Source of the DNA: Micromussa lordhowensis
Taxonomy: Eukaryota; Cnidaria; Anthozoa; Scleractinia; Lobophylliidae
Assembly: GCA_964020085.1 (NCBI GenBank)
Contig: OZ026595.1
Coordinates: 17,351,484 to 17,415,483, forward strand
Reading direction: 5' to 3'
DNA length: 64,000 nt
The notes beneath the pieces are model-generated. The model was not told the origin of the DNA and made no database searches. It saw only the letters and a program-made list of their open reading frames with translations. The position numbers were made by a program, and so were the translations under genes. This document shows, in pieces, positions 9,078 through 20,850 of the stretch. Each line of letters starts with the position of its first letter. The first letter of the stretch is position 1.

Positions 9078-9969
9078 ACCTGTAATGGCGGCAAGTTACT
9101 GCGTGAGCGCTGCGAGGCAGATAGTCGCACATGCGCAGCTCGTGAGACTGTCCCTTTAGGCATTAGTAGCTGGTTTTGCGAGCTCACCAAACTAATTTTT
9201 GTCATGATACCATACATTTCTTCTACTGGCTACCCCCCCCAAAACGCAAAGGATTATGGTTATGTGCAAGTAGCGAATACCTTTTTTACCTCATGTAATA
9301 TTCTCTTCGAATCCAACGCTTCGATAAAACGAAAAGAAAATATATTTTACATACAATAAAGAAAACAATATCCGTAACGATTTGCGTGTATTAATTTTCT
9401 AACAGCTTCTGGCGAATAAACATCACGAAGTTGCGTCATTGGAAGTCTAGCTGAGAGAAGTTTGGGTCTGGTCTCCGACAAAACTGCGACGGAAAAAAAA
9501 ACACGGGTAAAACATGAACCGCGCTCGGCCCATGGCCGCGCGATTAATTAGGGGTTGTGTCAATAGGAGAACTGGGAACGAAATTAGCGCGCGCAAGCTC
9601 AGAAACCCCGCTAAATTTGCCTTCTTCGTGGTCAAGACAGTTACAGAACACTGGCAGAAGAAAATATCGCGAAAACGTGGAGGAACAACGTCGTGAAATG
9701 TGGTCAAAATTAAGGGAATTGTCGAGTATTCTGCATTATGAAGACCTGATCAATATGGACCTTCGAACAACTGACTAAGGTAAGAGCAGCAGCTTACAAA
9801 AGAGTTCGTATCGGAAGCTGATTAAACGAAACCTTATTTCTCTCGAATAATGTAAAAAAAACGTGTTTAAACAGTTAATCAATGTGATTAGTTTAGGACT
9901 TGTTAGTTGTATTATGTTAGAATTCAAATTGCATTCAACATTTTTCTTCCGTGTTTTGTGACACTATTA
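9078..9969. other. upstream region of the ballast gene with a hairpin repeat and an uncertain + exon
   Basis: Near 9512-9541 lies CCGCGCTCGGCCCATGGCCG, the same palindromic word tripled at 55.9-56.0 kb. From about 9557 to 9778 a + frame reads through RRKYRENVEEQRREMWSKLR and LHYEDLINMDLRTTD to TAA, followed at once by a strong GTAAGA donor. It may be an exon of an unidentified gene, but nothing downstream joins it. Confidence 0.3.
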
Positions 9970-10476
9970 GGCCTTATCACGGTTTCCGACGCCATTTTGA
10001 CGGGTAGGCAAAGCGGTCAGAAATTACAGTGTTTGTATGGGAATCCGATGGCAAAGAACTTTTTCCAAAATCGAATTTTACACAAATTGTGAATCGCAAT
10101 GTTAAAATATCAGGTGGAAGATTGTATTCACCAAGTTTGAAGGATGTAACTTAACTAGAAGACGCTCAGTTAATTTTTCTAATTTTCCATACATTTGTCT
10201 GTAAATTTGGCTGGGAAGACGCGGCGGCGCCGAAAAAAAAGTTACAGACAAATGTATGCTAAATTATAAAAATTAACTGAGCGTCTTCTAGTTAAGTTAC
10301 ATCCTTCAAACTTGGTGAATACAATCTTCCACCTGATATTTTAACATTGCGATTCACAATTTGTGTAAAATTCGATTTTGGAAAAAGTTCTTTGCCATCG
10401 GATTCCCATACAAACACTGTAATTTCTGACCGCTTTGCCTACCCATCAAAATGGCGTCGGAAACCGTGATAAGGCC
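9970..10476. mobile_element. 507-bp foldback element with 5-bp TATTA duplication
   Basis: Arms of about 235 bp (9970-10205 and 10240-10476) are near-identical inverted copies beginning GGCCTTATCACGGTTTCCGA and separated by a GC-rich spacer (about 35 bp). TATTA flanks both sides (9965-9969, 10477-10481); TA alone would also fit. Each arm contains a GCCATTTTG box near its outer end. There is no coding capacity, so it is a long-armed MITE. Confidence 0.75.
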
Positions 10477-10481
10477 TATTA

Positions 10482-10558
10482 TACACCTATCATCGGCCAT
10501 CCCCTGGGGGGTGACCCCGGGCAAGGGAGGGGACTTTGTACAGGATCCTGTCGAAGTT
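10482..10558. repeat. GC-rich dispersed repeat, copy 2
   Basis: Nearly identical to 2391-2469 (tatacacctatcat through cctgtcgaagttc), differing at a handful of positions. It directly abuts the preceding foldback, and the following 150 bp may be the part of the repeat that is hidden by the gap in copy 1. Confidence 0.75.
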
Positions 10559-10865
10559 CTTGATTCCCTTCCACCTTGAAGGGGACACAGAGCAATCAAA
10601 GTTATGAAATTCCCCCTCCCAGATGGGGATCATATTGAACAGCATCAAACCACAGTAATCTTGAGAGTACAAACTTAATAAGATGACCCAGCTCAAGTGA
10701 CTAGTACTTTACTCTTTAAGAAAATTGCAACTGTTCATATCAATTACAATTTCAAGAGTTTATTAATTCACAAGTGATGACAACACTTCAAAAAGTTTCA
10801 CTTTAAAATGTAAAGGTTATTTTCCACATAGTTTTCAAAATTTCAGCATTTGTGACCTTCAATGG

Positions 10866-11165
10866 GAAAACGGACACTAATGATTTTCCGTTAAACGGCC
10901 AAGAAAAATGTTTGTAAACGGATACTAAACGGCTAACTCAAGCGTTTAAACGGTTTCCATAATTGTTTAAATGAATAGCAAAAAATTTAAATGGTTGACC
11001 AAAGTCCAAAAACTTAATTTAGCGTTAAACAGTGACGGAAAAAAAAAAACGGTTAGCTTGAAACATTAAACAGTTGACCAAAGTCCAAAAACGGATAGCT
11101 TAAACTGTTAAATAGTTAAACAAAGTGCACAAACGGACAGCTGAAACTGTTGAACGGTTGAGTTG
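10866..11165. repeat. degenerate array around an AAACGG word
   Basis: Imperfect iterations of words such as TTAAACGG, AACGGATA and TTGACCAAAGTCCAAAAACG recur over about 300 bp with spacing near 55 bp. No open frame or known element is visible; it abuts the truncated retroelement downstream. Confidence 0.5.
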
Positions 11166-11214
11166 GCGAGATCGTTTCAGGAAAAACTAGTAGTCTTTCA
11201 ATGTTCAACGGATA

Positions 11215-12747
11215 TCTTTGAGCGTAACCGTGGAGCATAAAAACTTGGTAAATGATAACTACATGTACCTGTTTAAGCGCAAGTTCACACTTCAAACTGA
11301 TCATAAGCCCTTGCTAAAGACCTTTTCACCAGACTCTGCCACACCTGTTTTGGCAGCGGCACATCTTCAGCGTTGGTCCCTCCTTCTCTCATCGTACCGG
11401 TACAAAATTGAATTCAAGCCTGCTGCTGAAGTCGCCAGCTCTGATGCCTTGTCCAGACTACCACTGCCGTACATGAAGGATACCAGTGTCAAGGACAAAA
11501 TCCTCTGGGTGTCAGAAGTGCAATTATGCAAACACCCTACATGTATTTCTGTCTTGGAAATTGCACGCCAATTAAACTGCCAAAAATCCAGTCCTAGCAA
11601 AGACTCTTGCAATGACCCAAAATGGTTGGCCCGTCCACTTCTGCACCACTCCTGAGCTCAAGCCATTCTTCCTCCACAAGGATGAGCTCTCTGTTGAGCA
11701 AGGCTGTCTGATGTGGGGCCTGCGAACCATCCTACCTCCTCCTTACAGAAGCAGCTTCTAAGTGAGCTACACAAGGCGCATCTCGGAATCTCACACATGA
11801 AGGCAGTTGCCTGCAGTCATGACATCGAGGAGAGAGCATGTGGGTGCAAGCAGTGTTTCAAAACCAGAAAGGCTCCACAAGTAGCACCACTTTTCTCTTG
11901 GTCATGGCCTACAGCTCCATGGCAGCGCATAAACATAGACCTTGCCACCCTCCAGTCCAACCACTACCTCATTATAGTTGATGCTCACTCAAAGTGGCCT
12001 GAAGTGATTGATCCCATGAAAACAAGCAACAGCCAATGCTATGTGCAACATTTTTGCAAGATACAGCCTTCCAAAGCAAATCATTAGTGACAATGGCCCA
12101 CCGTTTCAGTCTGCTGAGATCAAAGAATTCTTGAGACAAAATTGCATCCAGAATGTACTGATCTCCCCGTATCATCCATCTTCAAATGGTCTAGCTGAAC
12201 GGTTTGTGCAAACCTTCAAGTACTCTCTAGAATCTTCAGCATCCGATCCCGCGTGCACACTGCAGCAGAAAATTCAGAACTTCCTGTTGTCTTACAGAAG
12301 CACCCAGCATGCCACCATGGCTCATCCCCAGCCAAAGTTTTCCTACACCATGACAGGCATGCTAAGTTCAGAGAAATCTCTGTTGACGACACAGTCCTTG
12401 CACACGACCACTTGTCAGGGCAAAAGTGGCAACCTGGAACCATGGTACAACACCCCTCATCCACACTCTTACTGAGTTCACCTAGATGATGGGCGAGTTT
12501 GCAGGCGACATGTGGATAACATCTTACGAAACAACTCCCACTCTAAGACAACTGAATCTAATGCACCACCCTTAGAAACGGCAACCCCAGTTGTTCCTGA
12601 CCCCCGACCGGTTATCACACCTGAAACCAGCTCACATCCACCTGATAACTAAGCTCAGTTGGAGACAACTCCTGTCTCCACAGGTCCTGTGCTGTGTCGA
12701 TCATCCCGCTCACACAGACCTCAGAGATTGATTGAGGAGATGTGAAT
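11215..12747 (+). mobile_element. 5'-truncated, frameshifted Ty3/Gypsy pol: RNase H and integrase
   Basis: Fragments in three frames follow Gypsy order. RNase H: FTLQTDHKPLLKTF, AAHLQRWSLLLSSYRYKIEF and SSDALSRLPLP (11218-11655). Integrase HHCC remnant: LHKAHLGISHMK and CGCKQCFKTRKAP, then PWQRINIDLA and IIVDAHSKWPEV (11713-12060). Integrase core: KQIISDNGPPFQS, YHPSSNGLAERFVQTFK and LLSYRSTQH (12041-12380). A tail reads CRRHVDNILR and RSSRSHRPQRLIEEM and stops at 12745-12747. Reverse transcriptase, protease and gag are missing. Frame changes near 11655, 12060 and 12380 mean it is dead. Confidence 0.9.
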
Positions 12748-12924
12748 TTGAACATTATCTATGAACATCTGCTGTTGTTGTTGCTATTGACTGATTGTCT
12801 ATCTAGCTTACGGACTCACTGAGTATTTAGTTCTAGGCACACTCAAATGGAGACTTGTTAGCACTGATTATTTTTTGTATTTCGCTTATAAGAGAGTTAT
12901 TCTTAACAAATCTCCAGCGGGAGG

Positions 12925-13097
12925 TGTTATAGTATCATGATGTTTTCCATTAGTTGTGCATTGGAGTAGTTCTATGAGCCTGCATAGTGTACAGCGGTTG
13001 CATGTATAACCATGTGCTTTTATTAATACAATCTTGTTGTTTGACCCGCTATCTTGTCTGTGTGTATTCACTCTTCTATGAATCCGAAAACATAACA
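12925..13097 (+). mobile_element. 173-bp LTR of the Gypsy element
   Basis: It starts TGTTATAG and ends CATAACA (inverted TGTTAT/ATAACA ends), preceded by a purine-rich AGCGGGAGG that fits a polypurine tract, 180 bp after the pol stop. It is immediately followed by ACTGGCAGATGC, which looks like a primer-binding site, as expected after a 5' rather than a 3' LTR. No second LTR was seen in the window. Confidence 0.65.
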
Positions 13098-14813
13098 ACT
13101 GGCAGATGCAAAATTCCATTTGGCTGATACAGAGTAACTTTTTATCAACAACTATCGACAACATGATGATGGCAGAGGAAGATGTGTTTCATGTAGCAAG
13201 GGCATGGAAGAGATTTACATGTAAATCCTGCTAGCATAAGCCAAGTTTTTAAAACCCAATTAAGAATCAGCCATGACTACACATAGCTATTTTATAGTTG
13301 GAAGAGCTGCTCTGATTGTTCAGTAAATGTCTAATTTATCAGATGTTTGTTTGTGCCAACTATGACCTGAATGGGAATGCTCATCATTGTTTCACATTTA
13401 AAATTTTTGAAGACCAGCTGCAGGAAATGGAATCACTGGGTTATCCTGCTGCCAATTGTTTCAATTATCAGCCGGTGATATTTGCCAATGCAAATTCAAC
13501 ATACATGTAATGGCTATCTTCCACGTCCACAAACAATGGCCAAAAAATGGCCTATTCTGCTACATGTAGATATTCTGTTTTTGCTATAATTTCTCAACTG
13601 GGGCTGGCCAAGTGATATGATGGCTATTTAAGCTTAATATCTGATTGCTTTTTTCTCTTTTAGTAAAGAAACATCCTGATAGTAGATTCCTCCATGTAGA
13701 AGAAAAGAAAAGAACTAAGCTAAGGTATTTTTAAATATTAAATACTATTGATAAAAATAGGTCCACAATGTGTCCATGTAACTACATGTACTCTTCCTTT
13801 AGCAATTTTTCGCTTAAGTAAAAAGTAATTTGCGTTAGTTAGCTCTGGGTTTTCATTACTATGCTAACTGATTATGGTAAAAAAACAGGCCTTCTGATGG
13901 GCTGCAATAAAATAAACTGTAATTACATGAACTTTTTGGGACAGATAATGCAACAAGAATGGGCAATTACATGTATGCAATAAATTATGCAATTTTTTCT
14001 GAGCTATTTAAAGCTTGTTGTACTTGGTTTCATATAAAGAAACCACTTCTGGGCTTCTCTAAAGAGAATTCAGACATAAAGGAATGACAATTTATTAAAC
14101 TTCCATGCGTAAATTGGAAGAACAAAGACTTAAATGCTTGTCCACCACAGACTTCCGAAGATGATTGATCATAATGTGCACGATCGACAGAACATCAGCC
14201 TATTGTCCACTTGGAAGTGGTATTTTCTTGCCCTATCTTTCCCAGTTAAATTAGGCAGAAGGTGCGATTTAATCTTTTCTGTTGAAGAAACAGCAGGCGT
14301 TTTCACTACAGAGTTATAACCAAAATGGAGGTTTGTTTTATATTCCATGAAAAGAAGCTACATTTTGCCCTCAAAGTAACCCACCCTTGGATCATAAATT
14401 GTCCATACATCCTGACAGTTCTGATTGGCCCAAGGAAAGAAAGGGATTGTTTGTGTAGGCAATTCTCTGAAAATGAAAAGTTGTACATGTACCAGTCCCC
14501 AGATGTCCAAAACATGCCTTGAACTTTCATTGTTTCTAATAATTATACAAAACAGATAGATTCCATGTTGCCATACTGTACATCTGTTGAAAAAAAAAAT
14601 CACGATGTCAAAATGTGGTAACAACAGCACAGTGACTCACATGGCTATCACCTCATGTGCCACTGTTTTCCTTCCTACAATATTTCAACATCATCTGTGA
14701 TGAACATGTACATATGTATTGCTGACTAGACACACGGTAACGTGGAATATATTTGTTAAGGTGATGGAATGATGATGATGACTGTAAGTGTTGTATAAAT
14801 ATTGTACTCATAG
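13098..14813. other. gene-poor stretch with one candidate small exon
   Basis: AT-rich sequence with tacatgta words. At 13664-13724, between TTCTCTTTTAG and GTATTT, one frame reads KKHPDSRFLHVEEKKRTKL. Joined in phase to 15361-15400 (WLITRNHDLRFG then TAG) it would make the C-terminus of an unidentified protein. No upstream exon is evident. The rest shows nothing I can support. Confidence 0.3.
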
Positions 14814-15172
14814 GATATTTGGATCATGTGTACTAAAGGCATCCGTGGTTGAGTGTCGATTGATATTCTCAATCAGTGCCCTTGATCAGCATCTCAATCA
14901 ATACTCAACTGACATCCTGATTGATACTTGGTAGACACTCTATCGAGACTTGATCAACAGTGAGTCAATAGTTGGCTGAGTGTTGACCGACTCAAATGAA
15001 TCAATCGAAAATTAGTCGACTCTCAACCGGCTGTCGACTGAGATGTCGATCAAGTGTCAATCGAGTGCTGAGGTGTCGATGGAGTTTCGGTCGAGTATTG
15101 ATCGAGAGTTGATCAAGGGTATCGATCGACACTCGATCATGGATGCCTTGAGTTCACATGATCCAGATATTC
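14814..15172. mobile_element. 359-bp MITE with about 50-bp inverted ends and a TCGATCGAG-rich core
   Basis: The ends, TGGATCATGTGTACTAAAGG and (reverse strand) TGGATCATGTGAACTCAAGG, are inverted copies over about 50 bp. The interior is built from short degenerate iterations of words like GTGTCGAT, GATCGAGT and TTGATCAA in both orientations, so nearly every part can fold on another. There is no coding capacity. Confidence 0.65.
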
Positions 15173-15430
15173 AATACACCATCATGATTGCTTAAACTTC
15201 TCACCTGTGAATGAGTGTGCATGTTGCTCAATAGTCCATTACAGTATGTAATTATATAATGCAATTCAACGACTAAGACCCAACCAGTTGGTCTATCTAA
15301 TATTACTTTTTCCTCACAATTTCTGGCAATGTTTTTATAATTTTTTTTTCTCAATTTCAGATGGCTTATCACAAGGAACCATGATTTGAGGTTTGGCTAG
15401 AAGAAATCACCAACAAAGACCTGCATTAAG

Positions 15431-18108
15431 GTAAGTTAGAGGAAATTCTACAAGTTAAAACTGCCTGTGGTCAGTGTTGGAATTAAAAGTTTACCTATGG
15501 TGCTTGTATCATTATAATAGTATTTTTAGCCACTACCATCATTATTATGATAAATATGCTATAAGATACCAAAAGTAATGGAAGACGAGGAAAGCAAGTA
15601 CAAAATTATCACAGCACTCTTGATCTATAAATAACAAAAGATTTTAATTTGAAGTTGTTGGAGCTACTTTACCATTACTAATATACTGATCAGTGCAAGA
15701 AGAAATAAGATGGTGATCTCTTAAAGCCTTTTTTGTATTTTTAAAAAAAAAAAAACATTCTCAACCTCCTGTGAGAATAATCTGAGGTAAGCATGACCAA
15801 TATATCGCAAGTGTCCCCTTCTGGCAGATTTTTTTTTCAAGAAAGTTGCATGTTTAGAGGCTGTAGTGCATTTTCCAAGAATGGCTACATCAACATGTCA
15901 TTTATTTTAAGTGAATCAACACTATAATGGATAACTATTTGGTCTTCTGGCTGTTTTACTGTCACAGTTTGTGCGGCACCTAAATTTGCAAGCTTGGCAA
16001 AATGCTTTAAAAACTTCTAGAACAACTCTAATGATACCCTTAAGGCCCTGTCTGTTTTCAAGGCTATTCTGAGTGGGATACTTCACAAGGGTGGGGGCGA
16101 GGGGGTTGCAGTGCCCCCCCTTTAGTTGTTCCAATAATTCTATAAGTAGTGTCTGCAGGAAAATATTTTTTTTCATTTGGCTTTTGGTGCGGAGGTGGGG
16201 GGAGGGTGGCTTACGTTTTGCCTAATTTCTTTGGTTCCTTCTGTCTGAATTTTCTGGATCTGCCCCTGCTTAATTAGCAAAAGGAGTGAAATAAAATTGG
16301 GCTTATTGTTTTAAAAAATGCTAAACAAGCTTGTGCATGCTAACAGAAGCCAAAAACATGGTAATGATGAGAGATCTCTTAAAAAAGTCAATGTGTTGGA
16401 TTGATGACTCTTACATTGTAGCTCACCTTCATCAGAGACTTCAGAGAAGGGGGGGCCCATGCAAAAATATATGAACAAAGAGTTACATTGAGAGTTATGA
16501 AAAAGATCCATGGGCTTGATGAAACTTTTACATAGCTAAAAAAATGAAGTCAGGGAAAAGCAATGTTCAGGGGAATAACGGCAGTGTATCATCGTTTAAT
16601 GCATGTTTGATATCATAGAATGCTGTTTGACGTCTGAATGCAGTTGTTTTGTGACTCCAATCTTATTAAATCATTTTCCTGTTCTGCATATTATCCTTCT
16701 ACCCCCATATGAGGGGTGGGGAAAAATCAACAGAGGGTAACACCCCCCCGCCAATGGGTTGAAAGGCCAAACGTCTGTGAGTGGATAAATCCTTGCTGTC
16801 TCATGGTAACCGTGATGGTTTTGTTACTATAAAGTATCTGCTGGTACAAACATTGAAAAGATTTTGACAGTGGAAAATCGGCATGTCCCATTATAGGCAG
16901 GCACCTGTATCAGATCATATTTGAGAACCAAAATTATGGAATATTGAACTCATTTTTTAAAGCATCAAACTTACCCAAAGCTTGCTATTTTTAAAATAAT
17001 TAAAAAGCTGCAGAAAAGTGCATTTGAAAACGTCATCTATCCCTCGAAAAAAACAGAACAACTGGCTTTTTATTTGTTAGCAAAGATTTCATAAAAAAAT
17101 ACACTTGTTTTACGAGCTTACTCACACCTGGCTTTGCTGAGCAAATGAGACTCGGAATGGGAGAGGAAGAGTTTCATTCGTATTCTGAAAATCCACCATC
17201 TTGGATCCACTATTGTGTATTTCTTTTAGGTGTTTGATTAGGTTGCTTGGCATTAGTTCCCACTGGGATAATTAGGCCTCTATATACCACTCCTTGTTAA
17301 TATCACACCACTTGACGCCGACCAGTTTACTCGAGGCTGTTTTAAATAGCGTGTGACTTTTTTCTTGCATTCTTTGGCTTGTAACCTGTATTCAGTGTGT
17401 CTCCGGTTCAAACTTTTGTAAATAATTTCGATCATCGCTGGCAGCTCCCTCCACTACTAGTTGTGTTACTTGTCTCCTCTACTTATAATAGAAATGTTTT
17501 CTATTCGGCTGAGCGAAGCGAAAGAGAATTGAACTGGATTTAGTGATGTTTCGTGACACTATAAATAATTTATAAAGGGGGGGGGGGCAAAATTGAACGA
17601 AAACAACTGCAAGAAACTTGAGAGTGGAAAATTAAACAGTGAGAATCACGATTTGGTTGTGCGTGGCAATACGGTGGTTAGCGTGAGAACGTCAGGATCT
17701 GTGACGACAACGTTTCAAGAAATACTGAATTTTCCTTAGTGGCTTTCATAAACGTGATTATTTCATGAGAATGTTTTAAGGCTTTTCAAAAAAAGTCATT
17801 TTTTAATTTCGCAGGGCATTACGTACTAGCCCCTCTACTCCCCTGCCTCCCCTCCCTTACCTTCACTGGTCACAGGTTTATGTGTAGGGTAAAGCGAGCA
17901 GCATGCGAATCTCTGAGATTTTCAATACTAAATTTATATTCCTTTTTCTCTGAAAAAAGTACTGGCACTAATAAAGGTCAGCTAATCTGAAGCAAGTAGT
18001 CAACAATGTTCTTGATTTGTTCCTTTTTGGCAACAAGTTTACTGTCAAAGTCAGTGCAAATAAAACTCTGCACTTGCACTCAAATTTGTGTTTGTAGGAT
18101 AATGGCCA
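15431..18108. other. no gene identified
   Basis: About 2.7 kb of AT-rich sequence with short poly-A, poly-T and poly-G/C runs (for example a G run near 17580) and no reading frame with spliced or family support. A short palindromic CTATTCGGCTGAGCGAAGCG word near 17500 is the only structured item seen. Confidence 0.5.
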
Positions 18109-18268
18109 ATAGACCAATTTCGATATATTAAAATTAAGCCTGACACAATAGACCTCAGCACGAGGCTCTGGGGAATAACCCCCCAAAAACTCTGTAGTTA
18201 TTCCCCGGAGCCTCGTACTGAGGTCCATTGTTTTAAGCTGAATTTTAATATAGCGAAATTGGTCTATT
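18109..18268. mobile_element. 160-bp hairpin MITE
   Basis: ATAGACCAATTTCG at the left end mirrors CGAAATTGGTCTAT at the right, and the inner CTCAGCACGAGGCTC mirrors GAGCCTCGTACTGAG, so almost the whole length folds into one stem. It is non-coding. Confidence 0.8.
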
Positions 18269-18499
18269 ATGCGTAATCTTCTATGCCCGAGGCTTTAAGC
18301 AAAAATTCCATCACACATTTAATCAATTAAGAAATAGATTGAAAACTATGCTTGTCAGGTGAATCATTTCCTATCCTTTCCTTGTTTTTATTCCGAAGTT
18401 GTACCAATCAACAACCCTCTTAGACAATGCTGCAACGAAGTAGCTCACTTCGTTTCTCACCTAAAACGCACGTCAAAGATTTTAATCCTTACAGATGGA

Positions 18500-20850
18500 T
18501 AGTGTTGAAACAACCATAACAAAAGAAAACTAAAAGCACTTGCATAGCTCTGAATGGGAACACTGTTGCTTTCAAATGATTTATTATCCAATTGTCTGTT
18601 ATTTAAAACCAGTAGTGCAAAATTGAGAGTTGAAAGTTGTGTTGTAAGAGTTTTAGAAGAACTCTTCCTGCGTGTTTTTTATCTTTTAGATATTTTTTGA
18701 GCTTCAAAAATGAAGCGAAATTGTGCAAAATTCTCCCACTAAATACATGTAGGTTACATGTACAACAATTTCCAGTGTAATCACAGAACGAATCAGAATA
18801 ATGTGATGGAGCATGCAATCAGCACCTAAACACATGGGTTGATTTGTATTATTTTGAAGCAGCAGCGATTTGTTCTGTGGTTATTGTAATTTTCATTCCA
18901 TGAGATTTATCGGAAACTGCTCTAAGAAAACTTGACGGAATAAGCCAAGGCTTGCGATCAAATCGTCTTTTTTATCAAATGAAATGTTTCATTAGGAATC
19001 AGTTTTTAAATGCTTGTTTTTGCCAGGAAACATTCAGCAAGCTTGAATTTTTTGTTCAAATTTCCAAATTATTTATTCATCGACACACAGCTGTCTTTGG
19101 ACTTAAACACTATCATTTATCAGCGTTCTATCATTACCTTACTTTGTTGGTCAGCACGTCAAAGATTTCAGTCCTTACAGATGGAGAGCGTTGCACTTGA
19201 GGTCAGGTTGAATTTAATTGTTTTGCAATCTTTCAAGAGCTAGACTTCGTGAATACCTTATTTCGTTATTATGACGCAGGCACGTAGTATTTTCCGTGCA
19301 CATGTTAATTTTCTGCTCCCAAAATTTGCAAGCCATAGTGGTATGATCGGAATGTGGACAAAAACGTTTTCTCCTTAGTTGAATTTTTCTGAGAATGTTC
19401 CAATCAATTTGGACACCAACGTTTTAACTTCGAACACCTTCAGGCTTGGCAATTATAGATAGCGCCATTGCCTGAAAGCTACGATTTTATCCACCATCTG
19501 TGAAAGGGAATAGCTGGGTGTAGTTCCGTCCGTGGTTTATTCTGGCACTTCGGAAAAATGCTGAAAATAATTTGACGAGAAACTTAAAAAAATAAGGCCT
19601 AATTGAATTTTGAAGCAAGATTTGTTTTCCTTTGCCATTCTTCGGTTGGTTATAAAGGGCAAAAAAGTAATTTTCTTTGGAGATGAACTGGTCGCAGTCT
19701 CGTGTGAAGTGATTAGTAAAGCGATGTTTCTTGTTTACAAACATTGACGTCATCTTTCTTTTGATATTCAAATTTGCCAGCCACTGAACAATAGCATGCA
19801 TTGTTTCAACAGCCAATAAACCTCTGGTTGGCACATTAATAACAGTTGGTGACGTAACGAGAAACATCGCTACAGTAGCTGCATGATTTGAAATTTCCTT
19901 TGTTGTTTCATGATTGTTTAATCATTCGGTAACGTAACTCTCTAGTTAACGGCTTCTTAACAGTTTTGAAAACTCTATACTATTCGAAATTTGTCATTTT
20001 CATTTTCACGAAATTTTCTCCACCTACGTTAAAGAGTAACTTGACATTGATGAGCAGCTTTATTCTCAATAGGATACAAATATCAAACAGAATCCTGATG
20101 AAAATGTAAATCATTTAGAAATCGCTATTAAATGATATCTGTCGATGATTTTTTTTGTATTTCTTTGTTACTGTTTGTCATTTTAATTTTGTCGACCCTT
20201 GAAATGATCAACATCTTATTTCTTCCTAACATATCTATATATTGTCAAGTAGAATGGTTACGAGAAGAAAGAAAATGATCGCATTGCATGTGTGCGTTAC
20301 CTTGATGTACCTCTAAATTTTCAACACTAGCTTTAAAAGAAATATTTTCGTAATGTCTGTGTGGTGTGGGTGATATTTATCCTGAAGCAAACGTGTCCAA
20401 TGATTTCTACCCTTTAAACTGCTGTTATCCAGTTTAATTCGTGACTGTAGCTATGAAGATACAAACGAGTGTGCCGAAATGTTTTGAAAACGGGATTGTT
20501 TTTAAAAAGCTTCACTCGGGCTCCGTGAGCAAACTGTTTGTACCATAGCCTTGTCGTAGCTAGCATCCTTTACAGTGTTCCGTATTTTAACTCGTTCGTT
20601 TACGTTTTTCCAGTGTCTGACGACGTTTCGCGAATGATGCGGAGCACAATTATGAAGAGAGAAGACAAGGACTCTTGAAGAACTCAAGAGAACAAGACAA
20701 GATAGCGTGAGGTTTATTGAATTGTTATTTAGTAATTTTTCCCACATGCAAGAGAATATCTTCCAAAGAGTATCACGATCAGGAAATTATCGTTTTGAGT
20801 TGATTTCGCAAAATTCGTGAAACCAAATGAAACAATATTGAGAATTTAGT
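18500..20850 (+). repeat. 2.35-kb tandem duplication, unit 1
   Basis: Landmarks repeat in the same order and spacing in units 1 and 2: AACAACCA...AAAACA at 18507 and 20859, TGACGCAGGCACGTAGTATT at 19267 and 21606, AGTTCCGTCCGT at 19517 and 21855, and ACAAGGACTCTTGAAGAAC at 20663 and 23342. Divergence is modest (a few percent plus indels). No spliced gene is visible; the minus-strand open frame near 19487-19867 is discussed under rejected items. Confidence 0.85.

Noticed and set aside
14814..15172. CRISPR-like array of short repeats
   Set aside because: Words are irregular, in both orientations, without constant spacers. The inverted ends mark a MITE in a eukaryotic genome.
19487..19867. Minus-strand frame starting MFLVTSPTVINVP, also open in duplication unit 2 (21872-22204)
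   Set aside because: The copies differ mostly at amino-acid-changing positions, lengths differ, and there is no splice or family support. Conservation follows from the DNA duplication.
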